Positions 8,740 through 17,136 of a stretch of 64,000 nucleotides of DNA are shown here, piece after piece. The translations under genes were made by a program, and so were the position numbers. This DNA is from JAEYXS01 sp943367715. GTDB taxonomy: Bacteria; Verrucomicrobiota; Verrucomicrobiia; Limisphaerales; JAEYXS01. The DNA is taken from contig CALRJY020000002.1 of the NCBI GenBank assembly GCA_943367715.1, forward strand, positions 124,001 to 188,000. Reading direction: 5' to 3'. The notes under the pieces are model-generated. The model worked only from the letters and a program-made list of their open reading frames with translations. It searched no databases and was not told the origin of the DNA. The stretch's first letter is position 1. Every line of letters begins with the position of its first letter.

Positions 8740-10617
8740 CTACTTCTTCTTTTTCGGCTCCGGAAACTTCTGCGCATACAGTTTCTCCAGCACCTCGCCT
8801 CGCAGCTTGCCCTTGATGCTTCCCGCCTTCTTGATATCCACGCCCTCCGCCTGCGCAATGGCGATCCACCGGTTCAGCGTGGCCTCATCGATCTTGGTTT
8901 TCGGGCTCACCTCATGCCCGGGCATCTCACTGGTATACTGCCCGAAGATCGGCTCCGGTTTCACCAAGGTCGTGACCGATGGATCCACCAATCCGTGAAA
9001 CGCCCCGCGCGCACCGAACCATTGGGCCGCGCGAAATAGCGTCGAGCCCGGTCGGACATCCGTGAGGTAGATCGTGGCCAGCTTGTGCTTGTGCAACTGG
9101 TCTTGCAGCATCGGCACCGAGATCTCCTGCACCGGCTTGTCCTGCAATATCGCCAACCCCGCCGCATGCCCCGCCGCCTGGCCCAGCGCCGTCCACGTCG
9201 GCTCCATGCGCAGGCAGGAGAAACCCACATGACTCGCCGAGACCGCCACCGGCACCAGCAGATTGCCCACATCCTTCGGCACGATCACGCCATAAGGCAC
9301 CTGAAAAGGCGGGATACCCTTATAGAATTCCCCCGTATGCTTGCCATCAAACCGCGTACCCGTCCGGCCCGTCCCATGGCAATTCAGCGAGTAATCCCCC
9401 ACGGCGATGGCGTCCGCGAAAAACTTCGCCCGCACATCATTCGAGCCCTGGGCCACATCATTCTCCGTGAAAACGTATTGGCCGATCATCCGCCGGGCCT
9501 CACGCACATAGAGCAAGGGCGGCACATAACCGCTGTCCACGAACTCATCCTTGCACAAACCCCACTCCCGCGCGGGCCCCTGGATATTCTTCGGCACCGC
9601 CGAATCATTCTGCAGGAAATACAACAGTCCGATGTTGTAGTAATAATGCTGGTCCCAGATGCGCTGGCGCACCACCGGCACCCCATCGGGATAACCGCCG
9701 TTGATATCCGGCATGCTCAGGCGCACTGGCGCATGCGGCGTATCGTTCACATCCGCCTTGCGATTCGGCAACAGCGGCAGATGCGTCCGGTAGATGCCAT
9801 CGAGGTCACCGGAGAAAACCTTCTTGAGTTTGCCCGAGGCAAAATGCTCCAGCACACCGATGAAATCATCCCGCTTATATCCCGGCGGTGCCTGGACCAT
9901 CACGCGATTATCCGGGTTATCCGTCATCATCAGGCGGAAATTGTAGCCCTGCACCTGCCGGTCCCCGCCCTTCGGCACATCGGCGGCGAGACTCTCGTTA
10001 TACGCCTCCGGCCCTTCCCGCCCCACCGTGTAGCTCACGCCCGCCCTCGCCATCAAATCACCCTCGTAAGTGGCATCGATGAACACCTTGGCCCGCACCA
10101 CCATCACACTACCATTGGCGCCGATGAACTGCGCCGTGCGGATCATCGGCCGCGCAGCCGGCATGCCCACCTCCACCTCGCCCAGCCGGTACTTTCGCAG
10201 AAACCGCACCGTCGGCACCTCGTTCAACATCTGGGAAAATGCCTTCAAGTTCACCATCGGCTCCCCGTGCAAACCGCGAAACGACGCCTCATGATTCGGT
10301 GCGCCGACCCCCCGCTCGGCGATATAATACCGCTCCACCCGCATGCAGAACTCCTGGTATGTCCCCGAAATGGACGCCAGTGTCCGCACATCCGTCCAGG
10401 AAAGCCCGCTCGTCACCATGCCCCCGAGCCGGTCCGATGGCTCCACCAAGATCACAGAGTAACCGCTCTTCGCGGCTCCGATGGCGGCCGCGATCCCCGC
10501 CGGTGTGGCGCCATAAACCACCACATCCATCCGCACCTCCTGCGCCCGCGCTGACGAGGCCAAACCACACAGGAGCAAAACCCAGCAAGCCAACCGGCGA
10601 AGAACAAGGTGAGTCAT
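8740..10617 (-). CDS. Exported FAD-dependent oxidoreductase (FAD_oxidored family)
   Basis: 625 residues from the ATG at 10617, chosen over 10788 because it starts a signal peptide (MTHLVLRRLACWVLLLCGLA, then SSARAQ). Directly after it is the dinucleotide-binding fold: MDVVVYGATPAGIAAAIGAA, then the acidic strand end VILVEPSDRLGGMVTSGLS. FDGKHTGEFYKGIPPFQVPY and LRMEPTWTALGQAAGHAAGL are typical of the FAD_oxidored (PF12831-like) family common in PVC bacteria, where the role is usually unassigned. The C-terminal 90 residues (TLNRWIAIAQAEGVDIKKAG) look like a small helical module. The tail is lysine-rich (EPKKKK). Export of an FAD protein suggests Tat or post-translocation loading; no twin-arginine motif is obvious. 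Confidence 0.85.
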   Translation of the reverse strand: MTHLVLRRLACWVLLLCGLASSARAQEVRMDVVVYGATPAGIAAAIGAAKSGYSVILVEPSDRLGGMVTSGLSWTDVRTLASISGTYQEFCMRVERYYIAERGVGAPNHEASFRGLHGEPMVNLKAFSQMLNEVPTVRFLRKYRLGEVEVGMPAARPMIRTAQFIGANGSVMVVRAKVFIDATYEGDLMARAGVSYTVGREGPEAYNESLAADVPKGGDRQVQGYNFRLMMTDNPDNRVMVQAPPGYKRDDFIGVLEHFASGKLKKVFSGDLDGIYRTHLPLLPNRKADVNDTPHAPVRLSMPDINGGYPDGVPVVRQRIWDQHYYYNIGLLYFLQNDSAVPKNIQGPAREWGLCKDEFVDSGYVPPLLYVREARRMIGQYVFTENDVAQGSNDVRAKFFADAIAVGDYSLNCHGTGRTGTRFDGKHTGEFYKGIPPFQVPYGVIVPKDVGNLLVPVAVSASHVGFSCLRMEPTWTALGQAAGHAAGLAILQDKPVQEISVPMLQDQLHKHKLATIYLTDVRPGSTLFRAAQWFGARGAFHGLVDPSVTTLVKPEPIFGQYTSEMPGHEVSPKTKIDEATLNRWIAIAQAEGVDIKKAGSIKGKLRGEVLEKLYAQKFPEPKKKK

Positions 10618-10916
10618 AACGTGCCGCCATTCTGCCACGCCCCCTTTACAAAGCAAACCCTCAAGTCCCGCCTTGTTCCCAGCCGTTTCGCGAACCCCGC
10701 TTGCCTCCGTCACAGATGATGTTTTCATTTTCTCACCCGCCCATGTCGCATAAATCATGCCCTTAACATAATGGGAGGGGTGTGACATCCATAGTCACAG
10801 GGGTGAAAATATTTTGAAAATCTTTATTACTGAATGAAGTCTCCTCACGAAACAGCCACCTAGCACAAAAAAGCTACGTCGTTAATGCTACTTTCTGGGT
10901 TCGACCGGGTTTAGCA

Positions 10917-13790
10917 CTACGGCAAAGTCGTGCTCTCTTCCTCCCCCACCTTCACCTGCGTCGTCTCACCTGGGCGCACCACCAGTTCCTGCGTCACGTA
11001 ATATCTCTTGGCGGGCACGCCGTTTGATAACGTCAGCCTTGCAGTCAATTGACCAAATGGCACTTGATCGAAAGCGAAGCGTCCCTGTTTGTCGGTCCGC
11101 ATCAGATACGGCATATTATACAGGCTCAGACCATTTTGTTTTCCATCCTTGAAGTCCAACACCACCAGCACGCGGCTCACCGGGTGACCGTCTTGATAGG
11201 CAATCCCCTCCACCTTTCCCCAGGGGCGGATCTGCAAGGTCGGGTTGTCCAGAAGACTGGCCATCGTTTCTTCCCCATAACCGCTCGGGTGCGTCACCAC
11301 AATGCGCTGAATAGTTTCATCCACCGACACCTTGAAGATCCCCGCCTTGTCCGCCCGCAAGATTGCTGAGTAATCGGGGTCAAAACCAAACCCCATCGGA
11401 CCGATACGTAAGTTGCTTGTTGCTGAAACCAGCCCCACTTCCACATCGCCGGCCGGGCGACCATCCGGCAGTTTGACCATCACCGCATGGCTTCGTGCCG
11501 GTTTCAACGCCACTTCCAACCTTACCACCCCCGCATCCGGCGACACAAAACCTGTCACATGCGGAACATATCCCGTCGCTTCGAACCTGAAGAAGTAACC
11601 GGGATTTGCATCATCTCCAGATACCGCCTCTTCCAAGGAACGTTTAAATTTACCCCCGGAAAAATGCAGCCAAAAACGCTCCATAGTGCTCCATTCGATC
11701 CGGTTGCCTTCATTGCCTGCACTTTTTAAGGGAGAACCCGTGAGGATGCGAAACTCCGGCACCGGCTCGCCCGTCTTCGCATCTTTCACCGTCCCCTCGA
11801 TCACCAGCGCCGGCTTCATCGTGACGCCGTGCTCGTTGTCATCCGGTCGCACCACGACCCACGATTCCATGAACTTGGGCGCCGATACCAAAAATTTAAG
11901 CTCTCGATCCGGGGCTCCCTGCCAGAGAACTCTTCCTTCAGCATCTGTTTTCTTGTCGAATTCCACTTGGATGGGATGCAGGCCCGGCCCGCCAGAATTC
12001 ATGTAATCCAACCACACGTTCGCATTGGTCACTGGCTTCCCCTCTGTATCCAGCACCCGGAGGATAAAGCTCTTGCCCTCTTGCAGTTTCAGTCGGATGG
12101 AATTGGCCACTTCTCGTACCACAATCTCCTCCGTCACCGTCGCATATCCCTTCGCTTCGGCAGTCAGCAGATTTCCCCCCAGCGGGCAACCTCCTAATAC
12201 GAACTGACCCTCCGTATCCGTGGTCACTTTGCGGCTAAAGCCTTTGATTCCGGCAAAGACCTCCGCACCTGCCACCGGTTTCCCTTCTGGATCCACCACC
12301 ACACCTCTCACCGTCATGGGACGCCCGAGGTGGATCACATACGTTCCCTGTCGCAACTGCTCCTCCATACCTGTCTTTAGCGCCACAATCTCGGAGCCCG
12401 ACTTGATCCACAGGTCATGTTCAGCCCTTACATCGATTTCAAGAAGCGTCTCCTGCGCGATGCGGTCCGTCCTCCACAACCCTTCCGCATCCGTCTTGAC
12501 CTCGTAGTAATCAAACCCATGGGTTTCCATCACCCGCTTCAGTTGCGGATTGCTTCGGTGATAAAAGCCCACACTGGCCTCCTTCACCGGTTGACCATCA
12601 GCATCCAGCACCCGGCCACCAATCGTTACTGCCCGTTCCAATTTCACCGTGTAGGCTTCCGGCAACACATCGCCCAGTTCCGACGACCACTGCAAGCGCT
12701 TGCCACCAAAACCATCCCGCACCGTTTTTAATTCCAAGCTCGTAAGCGCGGCTTTATTGATAGCCAAATCCACTTCGCCTGCTTCATTCACCATAAGTTC
12801 GGCTTTCGTGACTTTCTTTCCATCAGTCCGCTCCACCATAATCATCGCCCCCGTCACCGGCTCGCCGGTCTCAGCCGACACCAGCTTCAAGCGCAGGAAA
12901 TCCGCACTGCCTTCACCCATCGCGATTTCAACTTTAGCAACGGACGCAACGGCATTGGATTGGTTGACCGGCTTTGCCTTCTCTGGTGTATCGGCAGAAG
13001 ATGTGCGTTGATTTGCTGTTACAGCTTGGCTCGCTGTTTGTCGCCACATTAAGCCTCCTACCACCGCCGCCAGCACCAACAACACTAGCATAGGCTTCAA
13101 CACGCCCCAGAACGTCAATCCTGTCGCTCCGCCAGAAGCCCCCGACAACACCGCTTCCTGCAAGGCTTTGCTTCCCACAGAGACAGCAAGCCCTGCTGGC
13201 CCCGCTGAGACCGATTGCTCCAACAGCATCACTCCCAATCCTGCAGCGGCTATCGTCACTCCGCGCTCCGCTAACATCACCCGTAGCTTATCCACCGCGC
13301 GGCTCACACGCTTCTGCGCCGCGTCCTCGCTCACCCCAAACACCGCTCCCAGGCTTTTCAAATCGCGTCGCTCAAAGAAACGCAGAAGAATCGCCTCGCG
13401 GTCTGCCGCTTCGAGTTGGTCGATAGCCTCGTCCAGATACGGAGCCATCTCTTGCCAGCTAGTTTCCTCGGATTCATTCAGCATCATGGCGGCCGCCTCC
13501 TTTTCCCGCGCCTGACGACGTATCTCCCCGCGCACCAGATTGCTCGCCACAAAACCCGTGTGCCGGTGCAACCAACCACCCAGCATCACGCGCTCCGGTA
13601 AGGTCTCCGCCTTCCGCGCCAGATCGGTGAACACCGTCTGTGTCACCTCTTCCGCGCGATGCGTATCTCCGCGCATCCGGCGCAACGCCGCCGAATACAC
13701 GAGGTCCACATAGCGCGTGACCAGCTCCCGGAACGCGGCTTCCGAGCTGTTCGTGGCATACTCCCGCAGCAATTGATTTACGTCATTCAT
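10917..13790 (-). CDS. ECF sigma factor fused to membrane segment and carboxypeptidase-regulatory-like repeats
   Basis: 957 residues. Residues 1-180 are an ECF sigma-70 factor: region 2 (FRELVTRYVDLVYSAALRRM, then DTHRAEEVTQTVFTDLARKA) and region 4 (LEAADREAILLRFFERRDLK, then SEDAAQKRVSRAVDKLRVML). A hydrophobic stretch (178-206) and a clear transmembrane helix (226-249, LKPMLVLLVLAAVVGGLMWR) follow. The remaining 700 residues are repeated beta-sandwich modules of the carboxypeptidase-regulatory type ('VxGxVxDxxGxPVxxAxV', e.g. TIGGRVLDADGQPVKEASVG, TVRGVVVDPEGKPVAGAEVF). The layout is that of a membrane-tethered sigma factor with a large sensory or structural extracytoplasmic part. No anti-sigma gene is adjacent. 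A shorter relative lies at 47945-49351. An alternative is that the sigma domain is a relic used for anchoring. Confidence 0.9.
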   Translation of the reverse strand: MNDVNQLLREYATNSSEAAFRELVTRYVDLVYSAALRRMRGDTHRAEEVTQTVFTDLARKAETLPERVMLGGWLHRHTGFVASNLVRGEIRRQAREKEAAAMMLNESEETSWQEMAPYLDEAIDQLEAADREAILLRFFERRDLKSLGAVFGVSEDAAQKRVSRAVDKLRVMLAERGVTIAAAGLGVMLLEQSVSAGPAGLAVSVGSKALQEAVLSGASGGATGLTFWGVLKPMLVLLVLAAVVGGLMWRQTASQAVTANQRTSSADTPEKAKPVNQSNAVASVAKVEIAMGEGSADFLRLKLVSAETGEPVTGAMIMVERTDGKKVTKAELMVNEAGEVDLAINKAALTSLELKTVRDGFGGKRLQWSSELGDVLPEAYTVKLERAVTIGGRVLDADGQPVKEASVGFYHRSNPQLKRVMETHGFDYYEVKTDAEGLWRTDRIAQETLLEIDVRAEHDLWIKSGSEIVALKTGMEEQLRQGTYVIHLGRPMTVRGVVVDPEGKPVAGAEVFAGIKGFSRKVTTDTEGQFVLGGCPLGGNLLTAEAKGYATVTEEIVVREVANSIRLKLQEGKSFILRVLDTEGKPVTNANVWLDYMNSGGPGLHPIQVEFDKKTDAEGRVLWQGAPDRELKFLVSAPKFMESWVVVRPDDNEHGVTMKPALVIEGTVKDAKTGEPVPEFRILTGSPLKSAGNEGNRIEWSTMERFWLHFSGGKFKRSLEEAVSGDDANPGYFFRFEATGYVPHVTGFVSPDAGVVRLEVALKPARSHAVMVKLPDGRPAGDVEVGLVSATSNLRIGPMGFGFDPDYSAILRADKAGIFKVSVDETIQRIVVTHPSGYGEETMASLLDNPTLQIRPWGKVEGIAYQDGHPVSRVLVVLDFKDGKQNGLSLYNMPYLMRTDKQGRFAFDQVPFGQLTARLTLSNGVPAKRYYVTQELVVRPGETTQVKVGEEESTTLP

Positions 13791-13965
13791 GGTCGTCTTC
13801 TATCCCTAGGAAGCCGCCCACCGCCCAATCCGACAGAATAAAATTGCCTCCGGCATGGTTTGTTCACAATTGGCCGGCAAAAACCTCTGTTTACTCCATT
13901 TGTTCCTGTGCTATCTCTCTAGGCATCGTTCGGGTTCCGCGATCGTCTCGCCAGCTTGAAATCAC

Positions 13966-14403
13966 ATGAACTTGCAAACCGCTATTCGCCTGGCTCAAGC
14001 GCAGGCAGTGAAATGGGGGCTTCTCTGGGAAGGAGAATTGCGGGTTATACACACTTATTCATGGTGGCAGATCTTAGCCCATGACCATGTATTTGAGATC
14101 GTCTCCGGCCAAGGCCGGATTATCGCGCATATTTGGGGAGCCAAGTTATACCGTTTGGAATATTATCCCGCTGACCAAAATAGTGAAATGCTTCCTCTTT
14201 GGGCTGCCTACCCTGGTGTCAATTCGGTGAGTGGCTGCTGGAAGCAAAGCAACGGTGAACAGTACGCCAGCACCTGGCATCGCTGGTTCGCTGCTTTGAG
14301 TTCGGAGGCTCAAGAACGTTACCGCCTTAAATTCCCGGAACCAACCGATCCTGATTTGATGTGGACCGGATTCTACAACGGATTCAAACCGCCAGCTTCT
14401 TGA
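13966..14403 (+). CDS. Hypothetical protein, 145 aa
   Basis: I do not recognise the family. The protein is rich in aromatics (WWQILAHDHVFEIVSGQGRI, then WGAKLYRLEYYPADQNSE), has no signal peptide or membrane helix, and is predicted soluble. It looks less GC-rich than its neighbours. It stands alone on the plus strand between a minus-strand sigma fusion and the thioesterase gene, which starts 23 bases after its stop. The reading frame is intact and codon use looks normal, so I regard it as a real gene. Confidence 0.65.
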   Translation: MNLQTAIRLAQAQAVKWGLLWEGELRVIHTYSWWQILAHDHVFEIVSGQGRIIAHIWGAKLYRLEYYPADQNSEMLPLWAAYPGVNSVSGCWKQSNGEQYASTWHRWFAALSSEAQERYRLKFPEPTDPDLMWTGFYNGFKPPAS

Positions 14404-14426
14404 TTCACAGTGTTTTTATCAATACC

Positions 14427-14786
14427 ATGCAAACCTTCAAACTCGTCCTCCCCGAACACCTGAACCACGCGGGCTTTCTCTTCGGCGGCAACCTGCTGAA
14501 GTGGGTGGATGAGACCGCCTACATGGCCGCGCGACTGGACTATCCGGCGTGCGAGTTCGTCACCGTGGCCATGAACCAAGTGATGTTCAAGCAGCGCGTG
14601 GAACTCGGCAGCATCCTGAAATTTGAAGTCCTCCGCGCCCGCATCGGCAACACTTCGGTGGACTACGACGTGACCGTCCGCAAATCCGGCGGCATCACCC
14701 CATCCGACACCGTCATCTTCTCCACCACCGCCACCTTCGTCCACATCGACGCCACCGGCCAGAAACAGCCGCTACCGAAGACGTAA
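14427..14786 (+). CDS. Hotdog-fold acyl-CoA thioesterase
   Basis: 119 residues from ATG 14427 (MQTFKLVLPEHLNHAGFLFG). The longer frame from 14361 overlaps the previous gene and adds no conserved sequence. The segment HLNHAGFLFGGNLLKWVDET followed by AYMAARLDY matches the YciA/BFIT-type acyl-CoA thioesterase pattern (usually 'GxxFGGxxLxxxDExA'), with Asp/Glu of the WVDET motif as the usual catalytic acid. These enzymes hydrolyse acyl-CoA to free acid and CoA. The length is typical for a single hotdog domain. It may be co-transcribed with the hypothetical gene upstream. Confidence 0.87.
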   Translation: MQTFKLVLPEHLNHAGFLFGGNLLKWVDETAYMAARLDYPACEFVTVAMNQVMFKQRVELGSILKFEVLRARIGNTSVDYDVTVRKSGGITPSDTVIFSTTATFVHIDATGQKQPLPKT

Positions 14787-14787
14787 G

Positions 14788-14843
14788 GCTGGTAGGGCCC
14801 GCTGGTTCCCCCGATTCGGAGTCGGGGTCCTCAGCCAGCCGCG
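14788..14843 (+). terminator. Two-part hairpin after the thioesterase gene
   Basis: GGCTGG pairs with CCAGCC at the far end, enclosing a second stem CCCCGA-ttcggag-TCGGGG. There is no T tract, so it is either a Rho-dependent or processing structure or a repeat element. Confidence 0.4.
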
Positions 14844-14900
14844 CCGAAGTATCTGCTCATCCAAATCTGAGCAGGCCTCATTGACGCCAGCTAAGCCCCA

Positions 14901-14941
14901 CCGCCCTCGCCCCGCGGAGGGGAGAGGGTCGGGGTGAGGGG
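14901..14941. repeat. GC-rich intergenic repeat of the 'ccctc-cccgaccctctcccc' type
   Basis: The segment reads ccgccctcgccccgcggagg and then a near inverse copy ending ggggtgagggg. Sequences of this type recur in intergenic DNA of many high-GC bacteria. Here a single copy lies between convergent genes (thioesterase and lipoprotein). Confidence 0.5.
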
Positions 14942-14982
14942 TGCTTCCCGCCTCTCGGATGTTCAACTTTTTTCCTAAGCCA

Positions 14983-15477
14983 TCACATCGACACCAATCT
15001 CACCCGATAATTCTCCGCATCAATCTGGAACATCATGCCACCGGGCAATTCCGGCACATCCTTCACAAAACCTTTCGACTGCATCTCCGCCACTGAGCCC
15101 GGCACTCGCTTCTCCGCCGCAAAAAACGCCACACACGATTGCGAAAGCTGCTGCAGCACCGGCCCCCACTTCGGATGCTTCGTGAGCGCTTCCGGCTCGA
15201 TGTTATAGAGCGGCGTCTCACCCACCGCCGCTTGAGCGATGGTCGGAGCGGGCTGGGCTGCCGCTTCTGCAGGAGCTGAAGCCAGCGGTGGCGCTATCAT
15301 TTCCGGTGCCGTGACCGTAGCCACGGCAGCCGTGTTAAACGTTACTGCCGCCGGTTGCGCCACCGGAGTCGCTATATCGAGTGATTCTTCCGAACTGCAA
15401 CCAGTCAAAAGACCGACGCAGAGTGTCACCGAGAGGAGTTCAACGGGCCGAAAAGACCGGTTCAATTTCAATTTCAT
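14983..15477 (-). CDS. Predicted lipoprotein, unknown function
   Basis: 164 residues. The N-terminus has a basic stretch, a hydrophobic core and the lipobox LTGC with Cys27 as predicted lipidation site. A Ser/Ala/Pro/Val-rich linker (to about 95) leads to a conserved-looking C-terminal part with KHPKWGPVLQQLSQSCVAFF and KRVPGSVAEMQSKGFVKDVP. The C-terminal part resembles the end of pseudopilin-like small proteins ('P.s..eL...G.....P'), but no type IV N-methylation signal is present. It is monocistronic as far as seen. Confidence 0.7.
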   Translation of the reverse strand: MKLKLNRSFRPVELLSVTLCVGLLTGCSSEESLDIATPVAQPAAVTFNTAAVATVTAPEMIAPPLASAPAEAAAQPAPTIAQAAVGETPLYNIEPEALTKHPKWGPVLQQLSQSCVAFFAAEKRVPGSVAEMQSKGFVKDVPELPGGMMFQIDAENYRVRLVSM

Positions 15478-15632
15478 AGAGGATACGTCTTAAATGATGC
15501 CAGCGATACGACTGCCAGCACGCCCTCTATCTAACCCCTCTTCGTTACGCCCAGACCTCACCAACGTTACAATCCGGTTAAGGCGTCCGCTGCCTCATCC
15601 CCTGTTACGCATCACGCCTTACGCATTATTTC

Positions 15633-17126
15633 CTACCCCAACATCTTCGGCACCAGCCGCCCCTCCACATCCGTCAACCGGAAATCCCGCCCTTGGAACC
15701 GATACGTCAGCTTCTCATGATTGAATCCGAACTGATTCAAAATCGTCGCGTGCAAATCATGCACCGAGACCGGGTCTTCCGTCACCCCCCAGCCGATCTC
15801 ATCCGTCTTGCCGATGACCTGCCCGCCCTTGATCCCGCCGCCCGCGAGCCACAGGCTGAACGCGAACGGATGATGATCCCGCCCCGTCACAACCGTGGAC
15901 CCGCCACGATTTTCCCCCAGCGGTGTGCGTCCGAACTCCGACGCCCAGATCACCATCGTATCCTCCAACAACCCGCGCTGCTTCAGATCCTTCACCAGCG
16001 CCGCGATCGGTTGATCCGCCATCTGCGCGTTAAAACTCAGCTCACTGTTCAAGTTGCTGTGATGATCCCACGACGCGTGCAACACCGTCACAAACCGCAC
16101 TCCTCGCTCGATCATCCTTCGCGCCAGCAGACAATTCCGCGCGAACGTCCGGAACTGTCCCGGCCCACCACCACGCGCGGCTTTGATATCCGGTTCGCGT
16201 CGATCCAAGCCATATGCATTCAAGGTCGCCGGTGTTTCCCTGCTCAAATCCATCAGCTCCGGCGTGGCCGATTGCATCCGCCCTGCCAGTTCATACGCAT
16301 TGATGCGCGACGCGATCTCCGGGTCCGCCACATACTTGTGCCGCAGCCGATTCAAGTCGCCGATCGCATCCAGCCCCAGATGCTGCATCTCCGGCGTGAT
16401 GCCCTCCGGATTCGAGAGATTCAGCACCGGATCGCCCTGATTGCGGAACAGCACACCTGCGTAACTGCTCGGCAAAAAACCGCTCGACCACGCACTCGCA
16501 CCCGCACTGGAACCACGTCCCGCCGTCAGCACCACATAGCCCGGCAAATTCTGTGATTCATTGCCCAAACCGTAATTCAACCACGCCCCCATCGTCGGCC
16601 TTCCGAACAACGGCGACCCGCAATTCATCATCAACTGTCCCGGATGATGATTAAACTGCGTCGTGTGCATCGAGCGGATGAGGCAGATGTCATCCGCGAT
16701 GCCCCCGATGTGCGGCAGCAGATCGCTCAGCTCCATCCCGCATTGCCCGTGCGGCTTGAACGTACGCGGACTGCCCATCAGCCGCACCGTCTCCTTCTTG
16801 ATGAATGCGAACCGCACCTTCTCCAGCATCGAATCCGGCAACTTCTGCCCGTCCAGCTCGTTGAGCTTCGGTTTCGGATCGAAGAGATCCATCTGGCTGG
16901 GCGCGCCCTCGAAATAGATGAGAATGCAATTCTTCGCCTTGGGCGTGTAATGCGGCTGCCGCACCGCCAGCGGATCACGCGTCTGCGATTCTGCCGCCAG
17001 CAGATTATCCCGCCCGAGCAACGAGGCCAGCGCGAGCGTGCCGATGCCCGTCGCACTCGTCGTCAAAAAGTCCCGGCGCGTCAACTGCACCAGTTCCTGC
17101 GGCGAAAGATATTTGCGCAAGTTCAT
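15633..17126 (-). CDS. DUF1501 domain-containing exported protein (pair 2)
   Basis: 497 residues from ATG 17126 (MNLRKYLSPQELVQLTRRDF). GAGG lies about 9 bases upstream, and this start leaves 10 bases after the stop of the PSD1 gene at 17137, so the two form an operon. The longer frame to 17159 would overlap the upstream gene. The leader has the twin-arginine pattern LTRRDFLTTSATGIGTLALA. Core motifs match the family: ILIYFEGAPSQMDLFDPKP, IWASEFGRTPLGE and TGRDHHPFAFSLWLAGGG. It is paralogous to the DUF1501 protein at 497-1927 but clearly diverged. It is expected to act at the cell surface or periplasm with its PSD1 partner. Confidence 0.93.
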   Translation of the reverse strand: MNLRKYLSPQELVQLTRRDFLTTSATGIGTLALASLLGRDNLLAAESQTRDPLAVRQPHYTPKAKNCILIYFEGAPSQMDLFDPKPKLNELDGQKLPDSMLEKVRFAFIKKETVRLMGSPRTFKPHGQCGMELSDLLPHIGGIADDICLIRSMHTTQFNHHPGQLMMNCGSPLFGRPTMGAWLNYGLGNESQNLPGYVVLTAGRGSSAGASAWSSGFLPSSYAGVLFRNQGDPVLNLSNPEGITPEMQHLGLDAIGDLNRLRHKYVADPEIASRINAYELAGRMQSATPELMDLSRETPATLNAYGLDRREPDIKAARGGGPGQFRTFARNCLLARRMIERGVRFVTVLHASWDHHSNLNSELSFNAQMADQPIAALVKDLKQRGLLEDTMVIWASEFGRTPLGENRGGSTVVTGRDHHPFAFSLWLAGGGIKGGQVIGKTDEIGWGVTEDPVSVHDLHATILNQFGFNHEKLTYRFQGRDFRLTDVEGRLVPKMLG

Positions 17127-17136
17127 ATCAAAATCC

